Notes: generated by a model from the letters alone, not told the origin. DNA of 64,000 nucleotides from Hofstenia miamia (GCA_900660155.1 CABFPE010000056.1:884365-948364), one strand, 5' to 3'; shown: positions 53,248-64,000, numbered from the stretch's first letter. A program made the numbers and translations.

Positions 53248-53893
53248 GATTACCATTCATTAGTAATAATAATTTTTAAATGGTTTCAAAAGCAATCTGC
53301 CATTATGCATTTCTTTAGTTTGGTTAGCTCAACTAAGGTCAAGAAAATAATAGATGTATTTAAACTTACTCAAAATTTATATTTTGACTTGCATAAATCA
53401 TGTAAATGTGCATATGTATATTTTGATTATTCAACTAAATTTTTTTCATTTGCGAAAAATGAAACTTAATAACAAATTTTAATATTGATGAATATTTTGC
53501 TTATTGAAGCACTTCTAGTCAAAACTTTTAGAAAAATTCTATAATTTAGTCGTTTTTTGCCTATTAAAATAGAAACTTTGCTTACTTTGAGGAATTCAAT
53601 AGTGAAAGGCGCGTTTACATTTGTGTGTCAAGAGGAAAGTTGAACATAAAATAGATCGAAAATATATTCTGTTCCTCTCCTCCATGCGCTTTCACTTTCA
53701 ATTTTGTGGGGTGTTTACATTAGGAATCTATTGAAATCGTCAAATGAAATCAACATGAGGAACAGATGTAAACGCGACCATGCACTATTGAAATCGTCAA
53801 AGGAAATCAACATGAGGAACAGATGTAAATGCGACCGTGCGCTATTGAAATCGCTTTACGAATTCCTCAAGTTGAACCAGTGTAAACAGGGCT
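52082..53893. mobile_element. Non-autonomous DNA transposon, PIF/Harbinger-like (TTA target site)
   Basis: Inverted ends of about 165-190 bp begin agcccNgtttacactggt and ttcaacttgaggaattcgt. The left end lies at 52082-52265, the right at about 53712-53893; they agree in nearly every base. Each arm contains two tandem units of about 56 bp (tttcaatagcgca(c/t)ggtc, then catttgacga). Both sides are followed by TTA (52079-52081, 53894-53896), the target duplication of PIF/Harbinger; piggyBac (TTAA) is the alternative. The interior (about 1.45 kb) has no transposase, a TA tract (53213-53243) and scattered gcgccag motifs. Short frames at 52047-52302 and 53704-53916 are translations of the arms. Confidence 0.8.
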
Positions 53894-55496
53894 TTAAAGC
53901 GTTTGCCCGCCTTTAACATTATTTTTACTAGCCACGCTCGCCTGTATAAATTCATACAATACTGCACAAGTGTTGATCTCAGCAGTAATGTTTAAGAAAA
54001 ACAAGAAAGTATAAGCCAAGATTCGTGAAATAAATAAGTTGCTTAATCGAAGTCAAACATGAAAAAACTTTTTATTAGTTCGATACAAGGAAATTGAAAA
54101 TAGTTTTTTCATTGTGATTAATATTAGAATACTTTTAAAATAAATTAGATAATTGCGGGTTAATTAAATTCATTGAGATACAGAGAGCTAAAACTGGATA
54201 TAAAACAATTTTCTGTTGGTCATTTTAGCAAAACATAAAGTGAAAAAATACATTGTTGACTTGCAACACCTTTGAAACATGAACAAGAGTTGGAGAATGG
54301 CACAAATGTATTAAAAATGTTGAAATTTTTTGATGATTTATAATTAAATTCTGTAATGAAGTAAATGTAACCCAAATATATTTGAATGAATTATATAAAG
54401 AATTTCACAAAAACAAGTTTAAAGAATTTCAAACATTGTCACATGAGTTAGCATTTTTCTACTCTTTCAATTTGCAGCAATCTCCATACTTTGTGATAAA
54501 GAATTATGTAGTTTTTTCAATTTGTTTCTTAGAAATACTCTAAAATATCTTTCCAGCTTGATTTCATAATTCTAAAAATGATTACATTAGATTTATGACT
54601 ATAATTTTGCATTACCATTGACACGAACATTTCTGTAATATTAAATGGTAGCCTTAGTTATCAAATTTGGGAGAACTGTTTACATCAAAATCTTTGTTTC
54701 TTAAAAATTATGACATAGTGCACCAACTTGTTGCAAAACACAACCATATTTCATATATGGAATAATGCTTGCTTCAATAATATAATATTCGTTTACTTAC
54801 TAAAACAAAAGCATCCAATTTTACTTGAAAGATTTGCTCAAATCCATTTTTCACAGCATAATGATATCATTTCTAAGTTTATTTCTTATTTATATTGTTG
54901 ATCAGCTTCATTGATTGCTATCCTACAAATTCATTCAAGGGAAAGGCTTAAATTTTACTTCGTCATACATTCCAGATTTCACCGCCTTAGAAAATTTAAG
55001 CTCCTTACCTGCTGATTTCGTCATATGCAGGTTTTAACACCAAAATACACTTGCAAGCTATAGCTATTGAGGATAAAATTTACTTCAACACTTTTTAAAA
55101 AATGGTCACTTTAGGATAAATACTAACTACTACAACCAACATTCCTAGCTATGTGATCATCATTTTCTTCAATGTACTAAACTTAAGCTTTACAGATGTG
55201 TGATCATCTTTCTTTTAACATCTATTAAGTAATCTTTTTGAATTTGTTTTGCTTGTAATTAATGTTTATTACAAGATTTCATTGTTCAACTGAATTGTTT
55301 TAATGAAAATTGCTGTTAAATTTTTGTAGAAACATGTTGTTTGTTAGTGTTTACAAAAATCTTCTTCCCCATTCAATATCAAAACATTCAAATGGGCTAG
55401 TAAATTTAAAATTGTTGTAATATTTGTGATCACATTCTTCAAATACAAATTTTCAATAAATCCTTGCTGTAAAAAAACTGATTACGTTGTGTATTA
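53894..55496. other. No gene recognised
   Basis: AT-rich; nothing assignable on either strand. Confidence 0.4.
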
Positions 55497-55504
55497 CTTA
55501 TCAA

Positions 55505-56939
55505 CTAGGTTAGTGCCCGTGGCCCATACCCATGAAAATAGGCCCGTTGGTTTGTCCGTGCCCGTATACTGAGCCCGTTATGCCCGTAGCTAAATGCTAT
55601 TAAACAAAAATTGCTTGATGCAACAAGAAAACTTTTGACTTTAACTGTGCTATTTAGAAACATAGCCATTAATAAAAAAATTTGGTTTTTGTTGAAAACA
55701 CTGAGAAGTTTAATTTTACAACTATGAGATCATAATTAAGTCACTTTTTGAGCAGAATATTCAACACGTTTCGTCAATCATTGAGAAATCTTGCTTCAAC
55801 TGTCATAACCATAATTAGGGCCATCATATATATTTGTTTAAGGCACAAAGCAGATTTTTACGCATATTTGGAGACAGTTTTCATTAACGTATATTTCTAT
55901 GATAGCTCGCATACTCCATCGTATTTCACTGAATTTTATCTGTTGCTGCAGCACATCGAAACTGAAGACTCACAAATAATGGAAATTTTCAAACTTATTT
56001 ACTTGCTGGATTTGTCAGAATTAATAACTGGGGAGAAGTGCAAAGCAAAGCTGAATGCCTTACAGGGAATCTCGATTTATGATCCATGAGAATATTTAGA
56101 CAAGTTATAAAGAAGAAAATATCCCTGCAATGGATGTTAATCCTTCAAATGTTCCTACATACAGAAATGTGTGTCTAGTCTAGTGTATACCTTGGTCATT
56201 GAATGTCTGTTCCCTTTAATGTAGTTTTCATCCATATTTTCGAATTTTTTAAGCACATAAATCCAGCCCTTAGCCATACCATAATGGCCAACACACCAAA
56301 CAATTTGAAAATAATTTAATTGAAATTGCGCTGCACGGCTTGTATGACATTGTAAAATACGTAAATTACATTAATTCATCTTCTAAAGTAAGCAAGTTAA
56401 GCATATTACGTTACAATACTGTACAATGTATATAAGTTCTATATTATTATTAATGCAATATCAGAAGATGACAATGAATTGGAATTCCTTAGAATTGATG
56501 AAGTAATGAATTTTGTGTGTTATAAATTATGTACTGTTTTGTAATTTCTATGATAAATGTATATGAATATTATAGGGTTACATGGAATGCATAGGTATAT
56601 GCATAGAAATAAGAATAGACCTAGTGTACATCAAACAAATGATTTTGAGATTTTAGATTCTTTAATAACAACAACAAACACTCATGCAGAGCCCGTATGC
56701 CCGGCCCGTGCCCGTACAATTTTGTCCGTGCCCGTTACGGGCCCTACCCAGTGACGTTGCCAGGGGGGGACATTTAATTTTGACTGGATAAATCAAAAAA
56801 TTTTTCTTAAAAAATTAAAAAATTTAAAATCTAAGATCGTGAGATGCATTATTTAGGGTCTATTTTCTCAATATTTTCAAAAATAACAATGATGTCCCCC
56901 CGTCAGAAAATCCTGGGTACGCCCCTGGCCCTACCCCAG
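55505..56939. mobile_element. hAT-type DNA transposon with 8-bp target duplication, carrying a nested MITE
   Basis: The left end ctaggttagtgcccg (55505) and the right end, read on the other strand, ctggggtagggcccg (from 56939) agree at 12 of 15 positions and are bordered by identical 8-mers cttatcaa (55497-55504, 56940-56947). Both subterminal regions are dense in gcccgt motifs. A second element (56749-56927) is inserted 4 bp from the right end. A 113-aa frame at 55748-56089 (..LLLQHIETEDSQIMEIFKLI..) lies inside; I cannot relate it to a transposase. Confidence 0.88.
56749..56927. mobile_element. Nested hAT-type MITE, 179 bp
   Basis: Begins cagtgacgttgccagg followed by ggggggaca and ends, on the opposite strand, caggggcgtacccagg. 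It is flanked by a perfect 8-bp duplication gccctacc (56741-56748, 56928-56935) derived from the terminus of the host element. A related end is found at 26080. Confidence 0.92.
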
Positions 56940-56947
56940 CTTATCAA

Positions 56948-57462
56948 TATACTGTTGATGAAGATAAGCAATAACAATCTGCTTTGAATCCAGTTATATT
57001 TCTGTCTTGAATAATTCACACAATTAAATGCAAATTATTTAATTAAATCTAAAGTGTTGCGATACAAAATAAATCTTTAAAAAACTACGTACCCGTATAC
57101 TATTCAAATTTGACCAAATGTATAGACCATGATGTTAAATATATTATATGAGTCAGAAATGACGGATTTGGCAAATACATAATACAGAATTTTGGTGGAA
57201 AAATAATTACTAAAATACAAGTAAACCTTTCTATAAACGAGAACAAGAAATGCTAAATAAGAAATTGAAGAGAATAAGAATGTTCATTAATGATTCAGAG
57301 AATCACCGTTTATTTCCGCTATATGCCATTTGTATGAAGGAAAAATAACAGAAATGTGTTTTATTTGAGAAGGAATGTTGTATTGTTCTTCGTTCCACTA
57401 AGGCGCATGAGTAATGCGGCTGAAGGGAATATTTTTAGCAGTTGATTCACATATTCAGCCCG
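56948..57462. other. Upstream region of paralogue 2, no distinct feature
   Basis: AT-rich. Just before the start codon the sequence ttgattcacatattcag|cccgatg contains an acceptor-like site 4 nt upstream of ATG. No copy of the promoter-like repeat found upstream of paralogue 1 is visible here. Confidence 0.35.
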
Positions 57463-59229
57463 ATGAAACCCAATCTGTTGAAAGTTATATTTACTACTAG
57501 CCTTTTGACACTTGTTGGATTTGTACTGCATATAAACTATAATTTGGATCAACCTTCAAAGAAAGAGTTTATATTCCAAATTGATATCACGAAGTATCTC
57601 CATGATATGTGTCAAATCAAAGTAAAAACAGTCATAATTTTGAACAAAAATCATGGGAATCTGAAAAAATATTCAATTGGTGCAGACTCGGATTTTCTCA
57701 TTCTGAATGAATATACAGACTTGAAGACAAATCTTCCGTCAATCTTTTCATTTTTAAGGAATCACGACTGCATAGAAAGAGTTTTAGTACTAAATACTAA
57801 ATCAGTAGTATTAAAGAGCTCTTCATTGTTGAAAAATATAGTACGCAGTCCAATTATTCAAAACAATGTGATTTTCAATAGTAAGAATAACGAGATGAAA
57901 TTATCTGACATATTGGAATGCTTCTACCTATATGATAATTCAGATGCATGCAGAAGTTCTTGTACATATTCAACGTGTGAGCACAGTCCAGCAATCATTC
58001 AATATTTACATCATTCTAGTAAAGAAGTTGTCAATGGTCAGCCATCGCTTACAATTGCATTTGAAAAATTTAACGTGAACAGTGTCTTGAACAGCGATTT
58101 CTTAGTAATGAAAGCAGGGCTTGAAACTTCTAAATTTCTTATCACTTATCACAGCCCATCTTATATTGTGAAGAGCAAATTAAATTTCAGAAATGCCATT
58201 TCCTACAATGTAACTGTTGGGAAAGCTAATATGGATAAGCTATGCAAAAGACCCTCTTATAGAAGCCGTACAATAGAAGAATTTTTCTACATTCCACCGA
58301 ATAATAACAATCTAAGAAGATTTGATGGTTTGGATGCTCACAGTACACAATGCAATTTAACAAAAAAATTTTCAAAGATAAACTTTGATTTCAGGCCAAC
58401 AACAAACTTCTTATTGATAGCTGAATTCCGTTATAAACAGTATTACAAATGCCTTAAGGATTTTTTCGAAATTTTGTACAGGCCATTTTTTAGGCACATA
58501 TTATACTGTGGTCCAAACACTTCCTACAATCAATTGTTTAAAAACGTTTCACACATTAATGCAACTGATAATAAAGGGGTTACGTCTTATGAATGTCTAG
58601 TCAAAGCAGTCAGACTTGGGTACCAAGTAGATGGCTACGTATTATTAAGTGATGATGCGGTTTTACAATACTGGAATTTCAAAAAATTAAATATCTCTGG
58701 TCTATATATGCAGAAAGGCCAAAGAAGAATAAAATTTAGCAACACTCATGATGGGTGGGTTCATTGGAATAGAGCCTATGGTATTCACGCATTAAAAAAG
58801 GCAATTCAATTTTTGCAACATCAAAATGATTATGAAATTAAAAAATTTCTGATGCAGTATAAAGAAAACATGCAAGAAACGGGTGTTCAATCTTATTCTG
58901 ACTTCGTTTACCTTCCTAATAAGTTCAGTTCTACATACATGAAAGTGGGAGAAGTTCTTGCACGATATGGAGTGTTCTTAGAAATTGCAACTCCCTTTAT
59001 ATTTCATGGACTTGAAAAATATGAAAAAATTGAGCATCACGAAAAATATAGATTTTATCAAGCCTATTCTGCTAGGGGCATTACACAAATGGATGTTTTA
59101 AGGTTGACTTATGAAAATGTTGTCTTTCATCCAATAAAATTCTCAAAACTAGCAGACAATAGTTCAATTTATACCGTTCTCTTTTGTAAGTATCTCAGCC
59201 ATCTTCAAAAATTTTTAGTCAGCGATTAA
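57463..59229 (+). CDS. Single-exon type II membrane protein, paralogue 2
   Basis: 588 aa from ATG at 57463; an open stretch of seven codons upstream starts with TTG and is not a likely start. One membrane anchor (residues about 6-24, KVIFTTSLLTLVGFVLHIN), then a lumenal part sharing all blocks with the gene at 37749: STCEHSPAIIQYL, FDGLDAHSTQCNLTKKFSKI, NFLLIAEFRYKQYYK, YRPFFRHILYCGP, GYQVDGYVLLSDDAVLQYWN (about residue 390) and HDGWVHWNRAYGI. About 18 kb downstream of paralogue 1, same strand, so a dispersed tandem duplicate. 58855-59061 is identical in DNA to 39144-39350 although both sides are clearly diverged. Function as for paralogue 1: possibly a Golgi glycosyltransferase, not proven. 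Confidence 0.82.
   Translation: MKPNLLKVIFTTSLLTLVGFVLHINYNLDQPSKKEFIFQIDITKYLHDMCQIKVKTVIILNKNHGNLKKYSIGADSDFLILNEYTDLKTNLPSIFSFLRNHDCIERVLVLNTKSVVLKSSSLLKNIVRSPIIQNNVIFNSKNNEMKLSDILECFYLYDNSDACRSSCTYSTCEHSPAIIQYLHHSSKEVVNGQPSLTIAFEKFNVNSVLNSDFLVMKAGLETSKFLITYHSPSYIVKSKLNFRNAISYNVTVGKANMDKLCKRPSYRSRTIEEFFYIPPNNNNLRRFDGLDAHSTQCNLTKKFSKINFDFRPTTNFLLIAEFRYKQYYKCLKDFFEILYRPFFRHILYCGPNTSYNQLFKNVSHINATDNKGVTSYECLVKAVRLGYQVDGYVLLSDDAVLQYWNFKKLNISGLYMQKGQRRIKFSNTHDGWVHWNRAYGIHALKKAIQFLQHQNDYEIKKFLMQYKENMQETGVQSYSDFVYLPNKFSSTYMKVGEVLARYGVFLEIATPFIFHGLEKYEKIEHHEKYRFYQAYSARGITQMDVLRLTYENVVFHPIKFSKLADNSSIYTVLFCKYLSHLQKFLVSD
58855..59061 (+). other. Gene-conversion tract (207 bp identical to 39144-39350)
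   Basis: Compared by eye base for base, the 207 bp from cagtataaagaaaacatgc to gattttatcaa are the same in both paralogues, including third codon positions. Immediately left and right, differences occur every few bases. Confidence 0.85.
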
Positions 59230-60207
59230 TTCTGATAGTTGAATTATAGTTTTCAAGTATTCTCAGGTTCTAAATTTAGGCAAAAACTTATCGCAATGTA
59301 TTTCATAAGTTAAATGATTGCTCAAAAATTAAGTTGCTTTTCGATTAAAATGTTTGATGTTTGTACCGCAAAAGAGACCCTCTGATAATGTATACATTAC
59401 AGTAGCAACGATTGAAGATGGACAGAAACGTTCTTCGTGATTGATTTTTAGCAAAAATTAAATTCTTGTGTTTACCGCTAAATTTCTAATGAATTTCAAA
59501 CTAATTTTATGTAGGAGTGTCCTCTATCATTAAGAAATATATTGCAATTTTCCTGAAGTCAACACTACAATTCAAAGTGTTTATATAAAAATTATCACTG
59601 TTTTATTCTACATATAGATAAATTGCTGCATTTTAATATAAGATTACATATTGACAATTAGAAACTGGTAATTTATCCAAATAGCATTAAAATATATAAA
59701 ACATACATACAAATGCATACAATTAATTCAAAGCAATACATACAAAAAATCTATGAGACTAAGTGTAAATTACTAAGCGGATTTGCAGTACGGGCTTTTG
59801 AATAAAAAATTTTTGGGGCAACGAATTAAATAGTAAGAAGGAAATAGAAATATAAATATAAGTTATTTACAAAATTAACCAAAATTTTCTTAATATGAGG
59901 CCTTTTTCTGAGGAATTTTGTAACAGAATTCTTGTTTTTAATAAGTTATGATGCTCATATCACTAATAAATTCTTAAAATAAACTAAGTACTAAGCTTGA
60001 AATGTAAAAAATATTTTGAAATTTTATCTATACTTACTTAGTGTAGTTTTCATATTTCTCATAAAAAATAATTGAATGATTTTAGAAGATTCTTAAAACA
60101 CACAGTTAAATGAAGCACAATTTATTATATCAAGCGCATAATATAGTACAAAGCTTAGCCTATTGGAATATACATGCAGGCTGCATAAATTAGTTATGTT
60201 GAGCTAC
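59230..60207. other. Intergenic region between convergent genes
   Basis: Lies between the 3' ends of paralogue 2 (+) and the vWA gene (-). Contains the diverged dispersed repeat at about 59590-59775 shared with 12843-13015. Nothing else recognised. Confidence 0.4.
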
Positions 60208-60744
60208 TTAAAGTTTTTTTGCAATATCAACCAAATGATTCTTCATTTCCAAATTCCTTTCACATATTATAAATTTTCCATTTGTAATATCTGCAAATGT
60301 TTTGAGATTGTAATAGTTGTCATTTTTTAAGGAAATGATGAAGCTTTTAAATTTATGAGTCGCATATATTTCCTTCAAAATATTTTCTCCATTAATTTCA
60401 AAGCGGCATCTTCCATCAGAAATAAAAAATAGGACAGGATGAAATTCCTTCGGGTGATACTTATCTAGAATCACTTTAATCCCCTTTAGAGCTTCTTTAT
60501 AATCATTTCCTCCTTCATTACTTTGTTTTAAAATATCTTTATTAAAATCTTTTATGTTTATGAATTCAGCAGGGAATGAAGGTTCGTTATTGTGAAGCAC
60601 AATAGACAATTTATCATCTGAGTCCATTGAGACCCGGCTGTTTACAAAGCCACGAACTGCTTCAGCTAGGGCTTCCCGATCTCCATCCATTGACACAGAA
60701 TTATCCAGAGCGAAGATGAAATGAAATTTGTTTGTACCGCTCAT
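60208..60744 (-). CDS. Small von Willebrand factor A-domain protein
   Basis: 178 aa, no signal peptide or membrane segment, so probably cytosolic. The whole frame is one vWA fold: FHFIFALDNSVSM gives the metal site D14-x-S16-x-S18, GGNDYKEALKGIK follows in the place of the Thr-containing loop (G-G-x-D variant known from vWA domains of alpha-kinases and hemicentins), and VLFFISDGRC supplies the last metal ligand (D110). vWA domains bind partners through a divalent metal. The ATG is directly preceded by ttaattctaatttag, a good acceptor, so this may be the last exon of a longer gene or follow a noncoding or trans-spliced leader. Ends in TAA near a short 3' region. Partner domains such as an alpha-kinase were not seen nearby. 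Confidence 0.75.
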   Translation of the reverse strand: MSGTNKFHFIFALDNSVSMDGDREALAEAVRGFVNSRVSMDSDDKLSIVLHNNEPSFPAEFINIKDFNKDILKQSNEGGNDYKEALKGIKVILDKYHPKEFHPVLFFISDGRCRFEINGENILKEIYATHKFKSFIISLKNDNYYNLKTFADITNGKFIICERNLEMKNHLVDIAKKL

Positions 60745-61298
60745 CTAAATTAGAATTAATTAAATTTGTATAGGGGACAACTACTCCTATTAAAAAAACC
60801 GAACTGGCGTCATTTGCAGTAGTCTTTCTGCTATTCTGAAGTGCTAAACCATTTTTATCTATACCATGTAAACCTGTATTCTAGAGAAAAACAATGTTGT
60901 GTTGCGATAGTTCTAATAAAGTTTCAAGCGATACCACCGTATCTTGGACTGCTATTCTAGGTATGCAGCTAAGTAAAAAATAAATATTTCTAAGCATTGA
61001 GATATATAGTATATATGTCAAAATCCTATAAATAAAATAAATTGAAAAACCTAGGCAAATATTTCCGAAACACTAGTCAAATGAAAAAATGTAGATTTAC
61101 TAGAAAATTCTAAAATAGAAGGTACCTGAATTCTAATGAAATTCAAAAATTTAAAGCAATATAATGGACTATTATTTATGATAGGAAACAAAATTAAAAG
61201 CACTCAAGGAAGATGGCACCCACTAGAATTATTTATAAGCTTTTGTGCGCATATGCAAGAAATATATTATTATAAATATCAAAAGTGCAATTTTTTTA
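60745..61298. other. Upstream region of the vWA gene, no feature recognised
   Basis: Could include an intron or 5' exon of the vWA gene; no coding exon could be identified. Confidence 0.3.
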
Positions 61299-62032
61299 AA
61301 ACGTTGCTCTTGGCTATATTTTTATCTTTGAATTGTTTTTGTTAACTATAAAAAGAAAATCGCATGCAGATGGATACTGAGCAGTAGCTCAATACTTANT
61401 TGTGAATAAAAGGAATTATTGTAGTATGTGATTCTTCAAAACATACGATATTTCAAAATAACTGCATGCACTTAATTTCGCACTAAATTTAACTAGGACT
61501 ATATTGGATCTAGGCAATGCTTGAATATAAGATTTTCTATCGTCGTTAATTTTGTTATAGAATTCATTGATGTAACGAAATTAATGCAAAATTGCAAAAT
61601 AGGGCATGCTCTTGCTTCCGAAACTTCTAAAAAAATGAAAACAAAACATATCTTAAAATACTATACCTTTTAATAGGTTATTCAGCTTTATTATTATATT
61701 TCGAAACCAATGAATATGAATTAAGGTAAAATATTATTGCCCCCCTGAACAGGAGCATGAGATGAAGATTGTGCATCTAAACAAAAAATATCTGAAATTT
61801 AAATTCACTTGAAGGTAATGTGTGCTGATGCAAAAACGCAACACCATAAATTTAAAGTAATTTATCGGTCTAATCAATATTCAAATAGCTGTATATTTTA
61901 AGTTAGTTAATATAATTAACAGCTTTTGTTTTAAAACGTTGCTCTTGGCTATATTTTTATCTTTGAATTGTTTTTGTTAACTATAAAAAGAAAATCGCAT
62001 GCAGATGGATACTGAGCAGTAGCTCAATACTT
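61299..62032. repeat. Repeated 100-bp contig-end sequence around single N
   Basis: 61299-61398 (aaaacgttgctcttggcta.. to ..ctcaatactta) recurs unchanged at 61935-62032, with a single N at 61399. As at the other N positions this points to unmerged contig ends. Here the second contig has about 530 bp of extra sequence before the shared part, so an allelic insertion or misjoin is likely. Confidence 0.7.
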
Positions 62033-62193
62033 ACCTTTGTATCGGTTGCAAACAGGAATATAAACTCATTAATTACCTCACATCAACACAAAATTGACAC
62101 AGCAAACATTATTATGTTAAAAGACTTTCAACAGTTTTCTGGCAAAAATCTGAAAATTTGCCTTCCCCCACTTTTAAATTTGGCACCTCATGC

Positions 62194-62197
<4 letters not shown>

Positions 62198-62254
<57 letters not shown>
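62198..62254. repeat. (TA)n microsatellite
   Basis: About 57 bp of uninterrupted TA. The open frames across it (62112-62364) only translate the repeat. Confidence 0.95.
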
Positions 62255-62258
<4 letters not shown>

Positions 62259-64000
62259 TAGCAATAACATTTCAGATTCGATGTTATATGTAGAAAAGGG
62301 CTTAGTAATCTTTTCTGCAACCATTATTTTTATAATAAGCACCCACTGTGAAAAAGAATTTTAGCAAAGACAATTGAATTTGCTGGGAAAATCACAAAAT
62401 TTTTTATTGCATTGGTGTTCAACCTTGGCAATTAAATGTATTTTAATAAGTAATTTCTACCCCAAAATCATGAAATTGCGTAATATTTCTTTATGCATAA
62501 ACTATTTTTTAACTCCAAAAATATACTGTATAATTTTTCAAAGCAGTCGTGAACACAAAAATTTTCAATATACGATTTTCATTTACTTGAATATAAATGT
62601 GAAAAAATCGAATATATTAATAGATATGGTTGTTTTTAAGTGTTAGTAATTATATTTGCTCAAAATAATACTTAGAATATAAAAATTTTAGATAATTACC
62701 TTCTTATGAACAATCAGACTCCTTCTAAGCAAAAATGTAAATGTATATTGTTTTGGATACTATTGCTATGGAGATTTAAAATTGGCTTATCTGAATGTAT
62801 ATTATTTTCCAGATTTTCATTTCCCCCAAGTCTGACGTCACTACTAATTAAGAACCGTTAGAGGGAACACGATTTCTATGAAATTGAAATTATATATTTG
62901 AATAAATATATATATTTCCTTAGACATTATTTCGATTTCTTTTCTATGTAGTTTAGATTGTTGGAAATGCAAGTAAATAAATGCAAATATGTGCTATATT
63001 TATATATGAGTGTGTTTATAATATTAAATGGTTAATTAAGGAGTGTCGTATGCTAAAGCTTATAAAACAGTCAACAGTACTTGAATTGGCAATTATCTTG
63101 CAAGCATTTGCTAATTGAAATTTTGGGCTCATAAAGCTCTTGAAGTACAAATATAAAAAATGCGATGGACTATATTTGAGTTGTATTTATTTATTTTGTA
63201 TAATGGAAATTTAAATGTTTTCATAAAATCATTTTCCAATAATTTCGCTCTCACTAGAATATATATATATATTATATATACTGTATATATAAAACTTGCA
63301 TGATTAAACCGGCATTACTAGTATACTTCTAGGGGTTAAGGTCAGGACCCGGATCATGGATTCACCCACTCATCAATCTGTTGATTGGTTGAGTAATCCC
63401 GATGTACTAAGTAATTCATTACATAAGAAGAATAATATTTGAATTCATGTTTGTGTGATTATCCCTCCACCATCTTTTTTGTGTATACAATACAAAATGT
63501 TGTGTGAGATTCCTCAAAATGTACTGTTTTTCCTTTCAAAGAAGAAATCTGTAAGCGCATTATTTCTATTTATGCAATTAATGAAATAAAGCTCCATGAG
63601 CTATCACTATGAATGTGAATCCTTTGAGCTAATCAAAATATTTCTTATGAACAAATTACTGCATATCTTAAAAAAGAATATAGCAATTCAAAGGCTTCAA
63701 TAAGTGCTTCTTGTGAAAGACGTGGTCATGGTTACATGTCATTGACCGTTAGTCACGATGTACCCAGCACTTTCTGATGTTTAAGCGGTTGGGGGTATCT
63801 AAATCTTGATGAAGTGAGTGATCAAAAGTGGGGTGCATCCTTGCAAAATTTCTGAAATATTGAAAAAATCTAACCTAAAAATGCATTTCACCAAATGTTC
63901 ATCAAAATTCAAACAAGAACAGGTTTTCTCCTGTAGGCAAGAGAAGTTTCTTGAAAATCATCTACTGCAAAAAATAGTTTTCTTTATGCCTTCTAGCCCA
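62255..64000. other. No gene recognised; palindrome-like repeat at 63479
   Basis: AT-rich. gtgtatacaatacaaaatg, then ttgtgtga, at 63480-63508 resembles the palindrome cluster at 15553-15640. A GC-richer patch at 63320-63420 is unassigned. Confidence 0.35.

Noticed and set aside
52047-53916. Proteins with repeated KSSNEINMR(S/N)RCKRD motifs
   Set aside because: These are translations of the tandem units in the inverted arms of the Harbinger-like element.

Overview
The window is AT-rich eukaryotic nuclear DNA, most likely from a non-vertebrate animal. Evidence for this: one gene is split into six exons by introns of up to about 4 kb, there are long (TA)n tracts, and animal-type transposons are abundant (CR1-like LINEs, a Penelope-like fragment, Tc1/mariner, hAT and probably PIF/Harbinger). 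I cannot name the species. There is a 1000-base gap (16165-17164) and several single-N joins (19700, 40487, 42042, 61399) that are flanked by repeated sequence, so parts of the layout are assembly duplications and not biology.

Host genes, left to right. (1) A six-exon P5B-type P-type ATPase of the ATP13A2-5 family on the + strand, 18654-34796, predicted 1049 aa. All exon phases fit together, and it carries TGES, PPALP, DKTGT and GDGAND motifs. (2) Two related single-exon genes on the + strand, 37749-39524 and 57463-59229. Each encodes a protein of about 590 aa with one N-terminal membrane anchor and a large lumenal part; they may be glycosyltransferase-like (STELLO/DUF288-like is a tentative guess). 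They share a 207-bp stretch of identical DNA inside otherwise diverged sequence, which indicates gene conversion. (3) A small von Willebrand A-domain protein on the - strand, 60208-60744.

The rest is mostly mobile DNA. 1-15200 holds a small inverted-repeat element, a broken Ty3/gypsy fragment, a roughly 4-kb CR1-like LINE (ORF1 with an esterase-like motif; ORF2 starting with a hydrophobic segment and a 2A-like GIEINPGP motif), and a fold-back region with two tandem arrays. 16044-16164 is a short array of palindromic repeats with constant 51-bp period running into the gap. The ATPase introns contain Tc1/mariner elements, a LINE 3' end, and hAT-type elements whose 8-bp target duplications can be read directly. 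35.6-44.6 kb has two diverged inverted copies of a promoter-like repeat on either side of the first 590-aa gene. 45.9-56.9 kb contains LINE and Penelope-like fragments, a mariner deletion derivative that keeps only its DNA-binding part, a Harbinger-like element, and one hAT element nested in the end of another.

The genes do not form an operon or obvious pathway. The P5B ATPase is expected in late endosomes/lysosomes, and the 590-aa proteins are expected in the secretory pathway. Most other short open frames in this AT-rich sequence look like chance.
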